The notes beneath the pieces are model-generated. The model ran no database searches and had not been told where the DNA came from. It worked only from the letters and a program-made list of their open reading frames with translations. Shown here piece after piece: positions 1 to 10,071 of a stretch of 64,000 nucleotides of DNA. Made by a program: the position numbers and the translations under genes. Location: positions 1 through 64,000 of the forward strand of contig NBIV01000127.1 in assembly GCA_003194525.1 (NCBI GenBank). The letters run 5' to 3'. Position 1 is the first letter of the stretch, and every line of letters begins with the position of its first letter. The DNA is from Gracilariopsis chorda (Eukaryota; Rhodophyta; Florideophyceae; Gracilariales; Gracilariaceae).

Positions 1-909
1 CAGGGACCAAGCAACAGCCTTTGAGTCTATAAGTGTTGCAGAGAGCTGCCTCTGCGCCCGTTCCGAAAGGTGCTTGACCTTTGTCGCGAGTAGTGCCGAT
101 TTTAGGTCTTCTTCCTCTCCCGTGAGGCTTAACACATGTAGGTACTCTTCCTCAATATCACTATCTTCATCTTCTTCTAAGAGGAGCGGAATTTTCCCTT
201 CCCCTTCATCGTCACCAATCATTGTCCGGTGTGATTCGATCTCCTTTGCTAGAGCCACAACCAGCTCTTTCTCCTCATCACTTTCAGAGCTGGAAGACGC
301 TCGATAGATTTCTGAGTCTGAGGTGAAATCCTCACTGTCAGTCTCGGATCCTTCCACACCAGGGATGCGTTCGTCATACTCGAGATCTAATACGGATTCC
401 TTTTCTTCTATAGTTACGGTCACGGTATGATTCCCCATGTCGATACAAGCTTGAATGCTCTCTAAGGTCAGGGAACCGATAATCACGTCCACTGGTGGGT
501 CATCCACAACCAGAAAGTTTAGCATGGTCTTTGATTCACCGAACAATACAGGAACGTCTTTGACGACGCCTCGTACTACACTAGAGCTTCCATCGGCGAC
601 TTTAATCTTCCTCGTGGTTGCTTCTGGTGAGAGCGTAAGTTCTTCCATCAGGGAACTGGAAAGAAGGTTTGGCACTGCTCCTGAGTCTAGCAGGGCGTTG
701 ATTTTAGTTCCAAATAGCTTCAACTTCACAACTTTTAATCTTCTGATACTTCCAGGCTTGTGCGCGACGGTAACCGTTTGAATTCTAGCATTCTTCACAA
801 ACAGTTTTTTGAATCTGTCTTTTTGCTTCTTTGGCATCTCCAAGGAGCAGCTGGCCAAACGTGAGCCCACATGAAGCATTTGCCAACTCAATGAGAACAT
901 TATACCGTC
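1..909 (-). pseudogene. Retrotransposon aspartic protease (retropepsin) region, partial
   Basis: This minus-strand frame is open from 909 to the window edge, with a TAG at 910-912 upstream. It overlaps the gag C-terminus by about 125 nt in the +1 frame relative to gag. The catalytic signature LLDSGA followed by PNLLS lies at about 660-690, as in clan AA retropepsins. A hydrophobic stretch ending in VDVIIGS follows (about 470-490), equivalent to the second half of the protease fold. After it comes a long acidic Glu/Asp/Ser-rich linker (about 60-360). Polymerase domains would be beyond the edge. The protein would only be made by a frameshift from gag or from an intact relative, so this copy is listed as a pseudogene. 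Confidence 0.7.
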
Positions 910-2208
910 CTACGAAGTCTGAAATTCCATCTTTTTGGGCCTTCTGGGCCTTCTTCCGGGCCGGCTTGCGGGATTTAGGCTTGGCCTTCTTCCGACTTGG
1001 TAGGCCCTTCGTAAGGTCAATGACTAGAGCCGGCTGAGGGTTGAGCAACTCTCTCACAGCAATTCTTCCTGTCTTTGGCTGTTTCGGCAGCGGTCTGCCC
1101 TCAGCATCTCTCTTCGTAGCATTGACAGCCTCTTCTTCTTCGACTTCTTCAGTCACTATTCCCACTGTGTACTCTTTATCCTTTCCCGAGTCTTTTGGTG
1201 TGTCTCCTTCTGTTTTCATATGTTTTTCATTGGCAGCGACGGCGGGTTGCAGCATCTGGGGCTTTGACCAACACGTAGCTTCTGAGTGTCCCATCTTCCC
1301 ACACCGTGGGCATCTGGTATTCCGGTGGGGATTCTTGTCGCAGCGGCTCGCTCCATGTCCTAGCTTGTGGCAGAATGAACATACACGAACATTGTTCTCC
1401 TCGGTCGAAGTTTGTTTCTTCTTAACCAAGAGGATGAGTTCCGCGATCTGAGAGGTGAGATTATCTACCTTGTTCTCCAATGACTTCACCGTTTGTTCGG
1501 GGCGACGGAGAATCCTCATAGTGTGAGGTCGCTTACCTTCTCCTTCTTTCCCTTTTTCAATGTAGGCTTCACTGAAAGTTTCTCGGCAACGAACCTAGTC
1601 CCGAATGGTACGCTTGAGCGATTCGTAGTCGCTTGCACCTCTTAACAACACGTATTGAGCCAGGTCCATATGTTCCATGACTGCATTTCTCAGCAATCCA
1701 AACGTAGCTTCATTGTTGAAGTTAGCTTTCCTAAAAGCGCCATCCATATCTGTCAGAGAACTAGCCATGTCCAACGGACGGAGCTTGCAGTTCATGGCTC
1801 TTCGTATATACTCTTCCTGGCTAACCACTTCAGAAAATTCTTCGACCATAGCTTGCTTTACAGCAGTGTTATCATATGCTTCTTCAATTAACTCTCCTTC
1901 GTACGCGTAGGTTTTTAATAGAATTCAAACGCCTTTCCTTTCAAACACGGCAAGAGTTGCGTTGCTTTTTGCGAATCATTACTACCTTTTGCGACAACAT
2001 TGTCAAAGAAAAAGAAGAACTTGACTACATCCGAGTCAGGTTCACCATTTAACACAATTGCTGAAGACGACGACATCGTTCTGAAAAGGGCCCTCCTCGA
2101 GAGTACCATGAAAGCAACAAAGCGGTTTACCTCCCCCTTCGGATGGGAAGGGGGGAGGGGCTGGCTTTTATTAACTCTGGCTCTCCAGCGAGATCGCCGG
2201 AGGGCCAA
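785..2208 (-). pseudogene. Retrotransposon gag, broken into three pieces
   Basis: Capsid/nucleocapsid gene of the retroelement. The first piece (2208-1915) carries a gag-like start region ending in KGKAFEFY. A shift of frame at about 1915-1920 leads into a second piece that includes 1849-1598. That piece ends at an in-frame TAG (1595-1597), after which the same frame stays open through 785. The C-terminal piece shows two zinc knuckles of the form C-x2-C-x4-H-x4-C (CSFCHKLGHGASRC and CPRCGKMGHSEATC), then a Lys/Arg-rich stretch and a TFGQLL motif typical of the gag-protease junction of gypsy-type elements. The first ATG (2208) is uncertain; MVLSRRAL further in is another candidate. The in-frame TAG could be a nonsense mutation or, less likely, a readthrough codon. 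Confidence 0.75.
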
Positions 2209-2225
2209 TCAGACGTCTTCATAAA

Positions 2226-3496
2226 GGCTGGCGTGCCATACGTGCCAGCCAAGTCCGTCCACGTGGACAGCCTCTACAATGTCCATAACGTTTCGCAGTA
2301 GGGGGAGGTCTGTCGCACAAACAATATTGATCGGCACCCAATCGGCTTGCCGGGAGTTCTCTCTCGAGTCTCCTATGAGTCGCGTTTACTTAAGTAGGGA
2401 TACTAAGTGACCTTTCGGCTATCTGAGTCGATTGAACACGTACTATGTAGTTAAGCGTCGTTTTGTCAGTACTACGTCGGTGTTCGTTTTTGCCCGTGTT
2501 CTCACAACTGTACCTTCGTGCTCTCCGTACCTGGGTAGATTGCTACCGTTTACATACCCACGTGCCAAGCGATGCCAAGCCAAGCCAAGCCAAGCCTTTT
2601 TGTATTCCGTGAACCCTGTCAGAGCAATGTGCTGAAGGGCTAAAGGTTCGCAATTTCCAGTTTGTTAGTTTGTATACCTCCCACCTACAGTCACAGAGTG
2701 ACTCTGCGAGTCAACTCATGGGAGAAGATGCCAATCTATGTGTTGACGATTTGCGAAATGCAGTACCCGAGTGTGGAACCTAATCATAGATAGCGTACAC
2801 CTCTTGAGATTTTTTTGCTTCGCGCAGGCAGGGTTTTCTCTCTCTCTCCAGCTTTGCTGTGCAAGATGGAAAATCCTGAACTTCGAACCCTCGAGACAAC
2901 TTTCCACATTAGTACAATGAACTGATATTATTATAGCGAACACAGGTATAAGTTCATTGCTACACTGTTTACCCTTTGTAGTTTCTCTGCTCAGTGCACG
3001 CTTTCGGCAACAGTTCGACTACCCCAGAGTCATGGTGATATGTCCTAGCTGAAAGATTGACACGTTCATCTAGCTAGCAGTGCTTTCTAAGTTGCATCCC
3101 TGTTGGGAGTGAAACGTTGGCTTCATTGTATACAGTGGATATCCAACTGGCATAACAGACACAGCCGCATTGAATTCAACTTGTTCTCAGGCCCTAGCTC
3201 CATCTATTACCCTTCTCCTTCTTCTTCTTCTTCTTCTGCAGTGCGTGCTTTACTCTGAAGTATTATCCGCACTTCAGGCCTCAGAAAGATAGCAGAAACA
3301 CATCTGACGTGGAAAAATACAGCCCCACGGGCAATGCATGCTTCCCAGAAGTAAGGGCCGCTAACCCCGTTTCATGCAGCGTTTGGCAGTCTCACAGAAG
3401 TACCACACCCGGTCCAGGTGCTTTTCACCGAAGGAAATTGTTCACAGCCCCAGACGAAAATCACGGACGTCTTAAACAACAGACAAGACCAAAGTC
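2226..3496. other. Intergenic, no gene seen
   Basis: No convincing coding region. It would include the 5' leader and LTR of the retroelement on its left side, but no repeat boundary could be fixed inside the window. A short CTT repeat lies at about 3212-3237, upstream of the 3497 ORF. The ORF at 3309-3500 overlaps the next gene start by a few bases and looks like leader sequence. Confidence 0.6.
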
Positions 3497-4450
3497 ATGA
3501 GCATCTCGAGCTTTTCATCTCAATCTCAGCCTAGTTCTACACTTTCCAGCGAGATAGACTCTCTCTCCGAGAATCAGCTGAAGAGACTTACACGATCAAA
3601 CACGAGGAGGAACCTTGGAACGCGGAGAAGTAGATTCATGTCTCAGCTGGAGCGCGTATGTCAGCGCTTGGATCTTATGAACATAACACCTGAGTTCATT
3701 ACGAAGACACCAGCTTTGCCACAGCTTAAGGCTACACCTATCGTAAACCCGGATGGTACATTCGTGACAAAAATCGCTAAGAACGAGGGGGGAGCCGCTA
3801 TTTCACCTGAAGACGAGAGGCAAAGAGGCTTGAATCGTGTACCAACGCCGAGGGTATCGTCGAATTGTGCGGCATTCTTCAATGACGACAGCACCAATGA
3901 CTCAGACTATTCTGAGCTCAACGCCGCACCAAGCGAAGACGAGGATTTTCTCATAGAACCAGCAACAGATTGCTCTGCCAATGAGGCGTGTACCGCATCC
4001 ACAAAATCATTTCGATCAGTGAGAATCTCAACTACAGTGACAATTTTAGACTACTGTCCGAAGAACAAGAGAGGTGAACCGATATCTTTTTCGGTTTCGA
4101 CTCAGCATCGAACAGAACATCCGACGAGAAACGGGAAGGGCCTTCAGCTTCGGCGGGACCTCGCTGAGCAAAACAGTTTTCCTCGTGCGATGAGCAGCCT
4201 GGGAAGACTCAAAATTGGAAACGACAATGTCGCGATTACATTACGTCATAACGAAGTTGAAAGCCCGAGTGGAGAGAGTTCGAGTTCTGCTGTGAACTGC
4301 AGGCCGCGAAAACCGCTCACGTTTTATGTCGGAACCCCACGGAACGCAAAGCATGGCACAAAGTCGTCTCCAACAGCTGCTTATGCAACCCGTTCGCCGA
4401 ATGGGGCCTACGGAAGCCGTTCTTTCTGCAACGACAAGTGCGATTCGTGA
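3497..4450 (+). CDS. Hypothetical protein, Ser-rich, 317 aa
   Basis: Unrecognised protein. It starts with a Ser/Gln-rich N-terminus, followed by a basic segment (about residues 28-50) with the helix-like stretch FMSQLERVCQRLDLMN. An acidic Asp/Ser/Glu patch follows at about 125-150 and a mixed low-complexity C-terminus ends in KCDS. There is no signal peptide or membrane segment. A second frame (4326-4649) overlaps the last 125 nt and is also reasonably open, so an intron or frame error near 4330-4450 that changes the C-terminus cannot be ruled out. The composition suggests an intrinsically disordered nuclear or cytosolic protein, but that is inference. The ATG is the first in the frame. Confidence 0.5.
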   Translation: MSISSFSSQSQPSSTLSSEIDSLSENQLKRLTRSNTRRNLGTRRSRFMSQLERVCQRLDLMNITPEFITKTPALPQLKATPIVNPDGTFVTKIAKNEGGAAISPEDERQRGLNRVPTPRVSSNCAAFFNDDSTNDSDYSELNAAPSEDEDFLIEPATDCSANEACTASTKSFRSVRISTTVTILDYCPKNKRGEPISFSVSTQHRTEHPTRNGKGLQLRRDLAEQNSFPRAMSSLGRLKIGNDNVAITLRHNEVESPSGESSSSAVNCRPRKPLTFYVGTPRNAKHGTKSSPTAAYATRSPNGAYGSRSFCNDKCDS

Positions 4451-6448
4451 AGCAATTGCACCTCAGTTGTTCCGTCCCATGAATATATATATGGGATCAT
4501 GCGCGCTGCAACCTGTGTTACTGGTGGGTGTGGCATCTCGGTCTGAACAACATGTTCATGAGGATGTAAACGGTTACAAGGATACCCCTAGAGTAATCAA
4601 TAAATATGGTCCGGCTTTTGTTTTGTTCAGTTGGGACGCAACTGGCTGACCTGTAACGAAAGAGTTAAAGGCTAGACTTCCAACCCTTACTTCTAGCTCT
4701 ACATGGGCCCAACAAGAGGGCTAAAGTTTGCCGCTCCTTCTGTACTCGGGACCAAGGTCTACCTTTACTTCTCTTCGGATAGATATCCATCTTCGAGATT
4801 TCAGGGAAGTGCAAAGTCGTGTGTACCTCTAGATACGTGAGCGTGGAAGCTCGATGTTGTTTACTGGATGGAGGACACTTCTCATTACCACGGAACATAC
4901 GGATTTCGGCACGGGCAGTGGTGCTGAACTGATCCCTCCCTGTCAGATGCATTCTGTGAGGACCAAAGGTGTGGCAACGATGATTTATGACTTCGTGGTT
5001 TCCTCCTTTCAAGAATAGTTTCCGCAACTCGCCTTTTACGGAGATACAGGATCAAGAGACCGCAATAATATGCCTGGAGACAAGGCAGACGGTAGCAATC
5101 TTAACCCTTTGGCTGCTAAAGAGTGATTGCTACTAGTGTTAACCCTTTGTAGAAACTTCGTACTACAAACGTACCGTTGCCAGCAGATTGCTGCCCATAC
5201 AGATGTAATACCAAGGGAACGCTACATCTATTCATCTATCACATTGTTGGCAACTCTCGACTATCAGGGGTGTGGTTAGCAGTATGATAGTTTACTAACC
5301 CTCACCATCGGTATCTACCGTACCCAAACGAGCTGGCAACAAGCGGGCTCCATCCAGCTCTGCACACGAAAACGGCATCACATCAGCTGATGCCAGCTGG
5401 GAATGGCCAATACCAAGTCTCCAAGCAATCAGAAATGTCCCGGCTACCTTCGGTTACCATCCCCAATGAATAATGTACAGTAACCGCAATGGCGAATCTC
5501 GAGTCAACGTGTGCCGATCATCAAGCACTATTTAAAGCATCACACACAAACGTCGGGCCCCTGCCGTCTCCTCCCTCCTTATCATTTGGCAACGCGTACA
5601 TCGCTTGACGGATCTCTTACGGCCTGTCCGTTAATAAGAGCCATCCGCGCAGGAAAACGCGAAGAGCAAAGCTCACGTGAAGAAATCCCGGGTCTTCCTC
5701 AAGCAAGAATGCTTGTACCATGAAGTTCTCGTTTCATGCGTCGCGTGACACTACACGATCATCAGCCACACAAGCGAGCCGGCCTCGAGAAACGCCCCGT
5801 GCTCAGATGCATGCGGAATGCACGGTCACAAGTGGCCTTTCTCTCGCAAAAGTAGTTTAATCTGTACCTTTCGTAGCGGCAGCGTCGTCGACGTACACGT
5901 ACGTCAACCTGGTGCACCTGGTTTTCGTTGTCCTGCGGCAGGTCGTGCAATTCGGTCTTGTGTTTTGAGTGGGTACGAATCGTGGTGCGCGCTGGGTTAG
6001 GTGAATGTGTGGTGAATACAAATGATGGACATGCTCATGCGAACCTGACAGTTGCAACAGCTCGTGAGTAACCGAGATCAATATCGTAAGACTGTCACAG
6101 ACAAACAGATTGGGTACCCTGGGTTGCTTGAGCCTTACCTTCTGCCAGAAGGTAAGGCTCGTGTGAAAAAAACAAGATACATATGAGACGGCACAACCGG
6201 TAGAGAACACACACATTGAGTTTCTAATGGTTCACTCGCGGAAGTGAATGCTGCCAGACTCAGTTGAGAAAACCACCATCACGATCGAAATCGGTGCGGT
6301 GTGTAGTTTTATAGGGAAAAACCTATGATACTTTCCGACTAGCAAGAGTGAACTACGAACAGCAAAAAAAAGGAAGAGATTAGTTGAGGACCATGAGTAA
6401 GTGGGCGTTGACTGGAACAAAAAAAAAAGAAAGAGATACGGAGCGCGA
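4451..6448. other. Intergenic, no gene seen; short repeats
   Basis: No supported gene. It holds two copies of the TTAACCCTTT motif (5101 and 5139) and the perfect hairpin at 6130-6160. The ORFs at 4665-5027 and 5857-6216 have no recognisable content. Confidence 0.55.
6130..6160. repeat. Perfect 14-bp inverted repeat (hairpin)
   Basis: Left arm GAGCCTTACCTTCT (6130-6143), 3-nt spacer, right arm the exact reverse complement (6147-6160). It lies about 290 bp beyond the stop of the minus-strand gene at 6449. It could fold in RNA from either strand; function unknown. Confidence 0.85.
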
Positions 6449-7735
6449 TCAACGTGAATAGGGTACAAATGGCGATGAAAGGTGGTTCTCCTGGGTTAAG
6501 CGTGAGAAAAAACTTGAATGAGAAGATTCACTTCCGCTCTCCACAGCGGGCGTAAGAAGGCGAATGTGCTCCATGGAGGCGAAGTTGTGGGCATGGTGTC
6601 TCAACGGTTTCTTGTTGGGAGAATACACCGTCCTGAATCGGTGCATATCATGAAGCGCTTTAGAAGTAGTTCTTTCAATACGAGCCTCATCATCACCATC
6701 AATGTCATCATAGCGATGCTCCTCCTCGTGCGGATCGTTGGCATGAGCGGTGTCCGCATTCATTTTAGCTTGCGCTTCAAGCAGCTTGATAAATGCTAGT
6801 GGGTAGAGCTTGTTGACGGCCAGTTGTTTAGGATCGCTGGCGGCATGCATGCGAGGCATCTTGGGCGGATGATGATGCTGAACCGGTTCTGTGAGGTAAT
6901 CCATAAAGCGTTGATCCTCGGCAAGCTTATCGATTCGGGAACGGTAATCATTCCATGAGGATTGCTCATATTGGGCTTGTGGCTTGAGGACGTGGCGCGG
7001 CATATGCGGATCCACGACCTTGTAGACGGCGCGTCTGCGGGCGCGCGATTGGGCGTTGAGGTTGTGGGCGGCGGGATTGGAGGAGGGGTGGTGGTTGTGA
7101 GACGGTGCGTGGGACGGGCGATTGTGGACCTGTCGGTCCGGGGGCTGATGCAAACGACCGAGTTCAAAGTGGGATGGGGCCTCAAAGCCCGCCGAGCGAC
7201 TGAGTGGTGGAATGGGGTGGGCGCGATGGCGCTCACTGGTATGGTAGTTGGGGTGACGATTCTTACGTGAGGAGAACCAGGAGCGTAAACGGCTGGAACG
7301 GTAGGGTGAACGTGGGGATGTGTGGTTGGTGCGGGTGGGGGTGTTGGGGTTGGAGGAGTTGGAATTCCTGGAGAACCAGGGTGGTAAACGTCTGAGTGGA
7401 GTTATGTGGACGCGATCGGTGTCCTGGATGGGGAGGGAAAGGGTTCTGGCGGCGGCGGAAGAGGAGATGTGATCGGGATGGGAGTTGTTGGGGCGGGTGA
7501 CGACGAGCGGGACGGCGTTGTCATCGACGTGGAGATGGACGAAGGAATCGTGCAGAGAGGGGGCGGATGTGGAGGATGAGGCGCGGCGGGAGAAGAGATG
7601 GCTCTTCGGCAGACGTCGGGAGGAAGAGGACTTTGGAGAAAGCAGACCGTGGTTGACGAGCCATTTTCTGCGACGCTCGCCGGGCGAGAGGGGGGAGGGC
7701 TGCCAGTACTTTGTGGGAAGCGAAGCGGTGGACAT
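6449..7735 (-). CDS. Hypothetical protein, Ser/His/Pro-rich, 428 aa
   Basis: Unrecognised protein. The frame is open much further upstream (to 8161). The ATG at 7735 (MSTASLPTKYWQ) is preferred because the DNA above it is a pyrimidine-rich leader with C-runs (on the minus strand), as before other genes in this window. The N-terminal 230 residues are basic and rich in Ser, Pro, His and Arg. A more ordered part (about 235-300) contains VYKVVDPHMPRHVLKP, a WNDYRSRIDKLAEDQRFMDYL helix-like segment and a His/Pro run. The C-terminal third is acidic, then Ser-rich. There is no signal peptide or membrane segment. It is divergent from the 9006 gene and shares 1.27 kb of upstream DNA with it. A disordered regulatory protein is a guess. 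Confidence 0.6.
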   Translation of the reverse strand: MSTASLPTKYWQPSPLSPGERRRKWLVNHGLLSPKSSSSRRLPKSHLFSRRASSSTSAPSLHDSFVHLHVDDNAVPLVVTRPNNSHPDHISSSAAARTLSLPIQDTDRVHITPLRRLPPWFSRNSNSSNPNTPTRTNHTSPRSPYRSSRLRSWFSSRKNRHPNYHTSERHRAHPIPPLSRSAGFEAPSHFELGRLHQPPDRQVHNRPSHAPSHNHHPSSNPAAHNLNAQSRARRRAVYKVVDPHMPRHVLKPQAQYEQSSWNDYRSRIDKLAEDQRFMDYLTEPVQHHHPPKMPRMHAASDPKQLAVNKLYPLAFIKLLEAQAKMNADTAHANDPHEEEHRYDDIDGDDEARIERTTSKALHDMHRFRTVYSPNKKPLRHHAHNFASMEHIRLLTPAVESGSESSHSSFFSRLTQENHLSSPFVPYSR

Positions 7736-9005
7736 GGCAGCGTGGCGGGGGGGGGGTGGGTGGGAGGGGATGTGGGAAATGAGAAGACAATGGGGGATGA
7801 GGATGGGGGAGAAGGGATAGAGGGGAAAGGATGAAGTGGGGGTGTGAAATAGGCGAAATATGTACGCGAGAGGGGGGAGGGGCTGAGGGGTGGTGGGATT
7901 AATTAGGTGGGGGGTGGACGACGGGATTGGAGGTGGTGAAACGGGAGGGGGTTTGGGGGGGGGGGGGTGGGCGATTGGAAGGCGGTGGTGGCATATCGGG
8001 CGCGTGCGGGGCGCGTTTTTGAGCGATTTTTGAAAACGACAAAGCGACGCGCGATGTTGATGTTTCTGACTGTGCTCACGCTTTCGACACATCAACTGAA
8101 GCTGCGCCACGTGCCGTTGCGCCGCGCGTGGCGCACAGCGGGCGCGGTGTGGCGCGCTCAAGAGAGTTACGAAGGGTGAGGGGCTTATCTTCGCGGGCTA
8201 CAAAGGCGGTATGCTCGTCCGATTCGCGCACTGCGACGCGGCGCTGTGCGTGTGCTTGTTGTTCTGCGACGGCGCTGTTTCGGCACTCGCGATTCACTGC
8301 GCCGCTTGTCGTCATCGGCGTGTGCCGGCCCTGTGACATGCGCGCTGCATCCATTCGAGTACTTACAGCGCTTCTTTTTCTGGCGCGCGCGTTGGGCGTC
8401 GCTGTCGGGCGCTGCACCGACGCCTTCGTACCACCACCACGCAGCCGCTGTCGCGCCCTGTACGGCAGTTGTGTTGTCAGCTGCGGCGCTTCCCGCCGTG
8501 CGCCCACACGCTGCTGCTGCTGGCTGCTGGCTGCCGCCTGCCGCAATGCATAGCAGAGAGTGGAAGCGCGCATGCAAACTAATCCAAAAAATGCATGCTC
8601 GCTCGCCGCCGCTTGCTTCTTTTTTCCGCCGCTTCGCTTGCCACCTGTGTCAGCGCTGACAAAACGCCTTCTCTTCACTTCTATCTATGTACTCTTTTGA
8701 CCACTGTAATTCTGTTTCACACGCGCCATGCACCGCTGCCCACACCGCCGCACGCACCGCAACTCGCAAAAGCCGCGCGCACTGTAGATACACCTCGCAC
8801 ACGTGCGCCGCCACATACACCCCCCCCCCCCCCCCACTCACACAAGTACAACCACCCATTTTCACCGCTGCCAAAATCCATTCCATTCGATATGCGCCCG
8901 CCACTCATCTCACCCCACGTTCCCCCCGTCAATCCGTTGCTCTCCCCCACCCCCCCCCCCCCCTCCTCCCCCATCCGTCGGAATCGCGCCCAACCCCCCC
9001 CCACA
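7736..9005. promoter_or_regulatory. Shared upstream region of two divergent genes, C/G-run-rich
   Basis: This lies between the minus gene starting at 7735 and the plus gene starting at 9006. Pyrimidine-rich tracts follow the direction of each gene: G-runs on the plus strand at 7747-7756 and 7955-7967 (C-runs for the left gene), and C-runs at 8820-8835, 8949-8963 and about 8994-9002 for the right gene. The centre (8050-8650) is GC-rich with GCGC-type repeats. The ORFs here are low-complexity shadows. No TATA box is evident. Confidence 0.5.
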
Positions 9006-9875
9006 ATGGCAGCATTCGTTCCAGCCACCCCGCCAATTTCAACGCACGCCTTCCTCGCACGTCGCTCAACATGCCGCTTATCATCACGTCCCTCCCCAGC
9101 GCGAACGCCCCGCCTCCTCACCATGACCGCCCAACCAGAAGATCCCACCGACACACCACAGCCCCCTCCACCAGACGCCCCGGCCCCAGCCCAGCCCCCG
9201 AAAGAGCCGTACCCAGGCTTCTTTAGCGATATGAAGCGCACGGGCCTCACAGAAGAGCAGGCCTATGCTCAGGCCGCCAAGGCCCAAAACCAGAGCAACC
9301 CCGTCAAGAGCGCCAAGGTGGGCGGCGTCAAGAACCTGCTCAAACCTGACGGCACTCCCTACGCACCTTGGATGGTAAACGTCTCACCAGAGTATGACCC
9401 CACCGTCATCAAGAAGCGCACCGACGCAACGGGCCGACTTGCCGCCGATCCGCAGAGCGCCGAGTTAAGCGGCGTCGGTCTGTCGTGGAAAATGCTCGGC
9501 GACGAACTGGAACTACGCTGGGCAACAAGCGCAGAGGATAACAACAAGGGCTTTGTTGTGTACAGGCGCGCCGCCAAATCGGACCAATGGCATAAGATTT
9601 GCGACTTTCGTGACAAGCCGGCTGAGCTCGCCTCAAAGGGGCCGCAGGGCGGCTCTTACAGCTTTCTTGTCACCGATGCGCAGCCGGGTAGCTGGGTCTA
9701 CCGCGTTTCTGACTGTGACCTAAATAACAATGTGTCCGATTTGGCGCAGCTGCTTGTGCAAATCGAATCGGAGGAGGACACGCGCGTGCAGAAAATTGCT
9801 CTCATTGCTTTGTTGATCATTCTTGGCTTGGCTGTCTTCATCGGCCTTTCGCTTGATCCCTTGTCCACCACTTAA
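9006..9875 (+). CDS. Probable plastid membrane protein with FN3-like domain, 289 aa
   Basis: The ATG at 9006 follows a C-run leader. The frame is open further up, but only through low-complexity Pro/Thr sequence. Residues 1-40 (MAAFVPATPP...) are rich in Ser, Arg, Pro and Ala with an early Phe, like a red-algal plastid transit peptide. A Pro-rich linker follows (about 43-65), then a conserved-looking part with DGTPYAPWMV (about 118-127). A fibronectin-III-like stretch comes next (about 150-255: GVGLSWKMLGDELELRW ... GFVVYRR ... SYSFLVTDAQPGSWVYRVSDCD). One C-terminal membrane span (about 262-283) and a short tail end the protein. Inference: a plastid protein anchored by its C-terminus, with the FN3-like part next to the membrane. 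The exact family was not identified. Confidence 0.75.
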   Translation: MAAFVPATPPISTHAFLARRSTCRLSSRPSPARTPRLLTMTAQPEDPTDTPQPPPPDAPAPAQPPKEPYPGFFSDMKRTGLTEEQAYAQAAKAQNQSNPVKSAKVGGVKNLLKPDGTPYAPWMVNVSPEYDPTVIKKRTDATGRLAADPQSAELSGVGLSWKMLGDELELRWATSAEDNNKGFVVYRRAAKSDQWHKICDFRDKPAELASKGPQGGSYSFLVTDAQPGSWVYRVSDCDLNNNVSDLAQLLVQIESEEDTRVQKIALIALLIILGLAVFIGLSLDPLSTT

Positions 9876-10071
9876 CGCCTTCTTGTGTGTAAATGCAACT
9901 TGTTGCTTTCTTTCTCCCTACACGTGCCTTCTTGTTGCTGTGACACTCACATCATCCTCATCATCATCTGCTCCGCCGCCTGTGCGTCACCATTCTCCTC
10001 TCTCCTCCACATCATGTGTGTCCAACTGCTGTTTGTTGCTTGTGCGCGAGTGTGGCGCCGTTTTACACTTT

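Larger units (their letters stand above)
1..2208 (-). mobile_element. Decayed LTR-retrotransposon, gag and protease part
   Basis: Minus-strand remains of an LTR retrotransposon, probably Ty3/gypsy-like. In transcription order it holds a gag N-terminal part (2208-1915), a gag middle part (about 1915-1598), a gag C-terminal part with two CCHC zinc knuckles (1594-785), and an aspartic protease frame open from 909 to the window edge. The order gag, knuckles, DSGA protease is what shows the identity. Reverse transcriptase, RNase H and integrase are not present and would lie left of coordinate 1. No LTR or primer-binding site could be recognised in 2209-2640. The reading frame is broken at about 1915, at 1595-1597 and near 800, so this copy is not expected to be autonomous. 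The Ty3/gypsy assignment is inference, since no polymerase domain is visible. Confidence 0.8.

Noticed and set aside
8076..8678. Long GC-rich ORFs on both strands (200, 141 and 137 aa)
   Set aside because: Low-complexity Ala/Arg/Cys composition, all overlapping each other in a shared promoter region; no domain.
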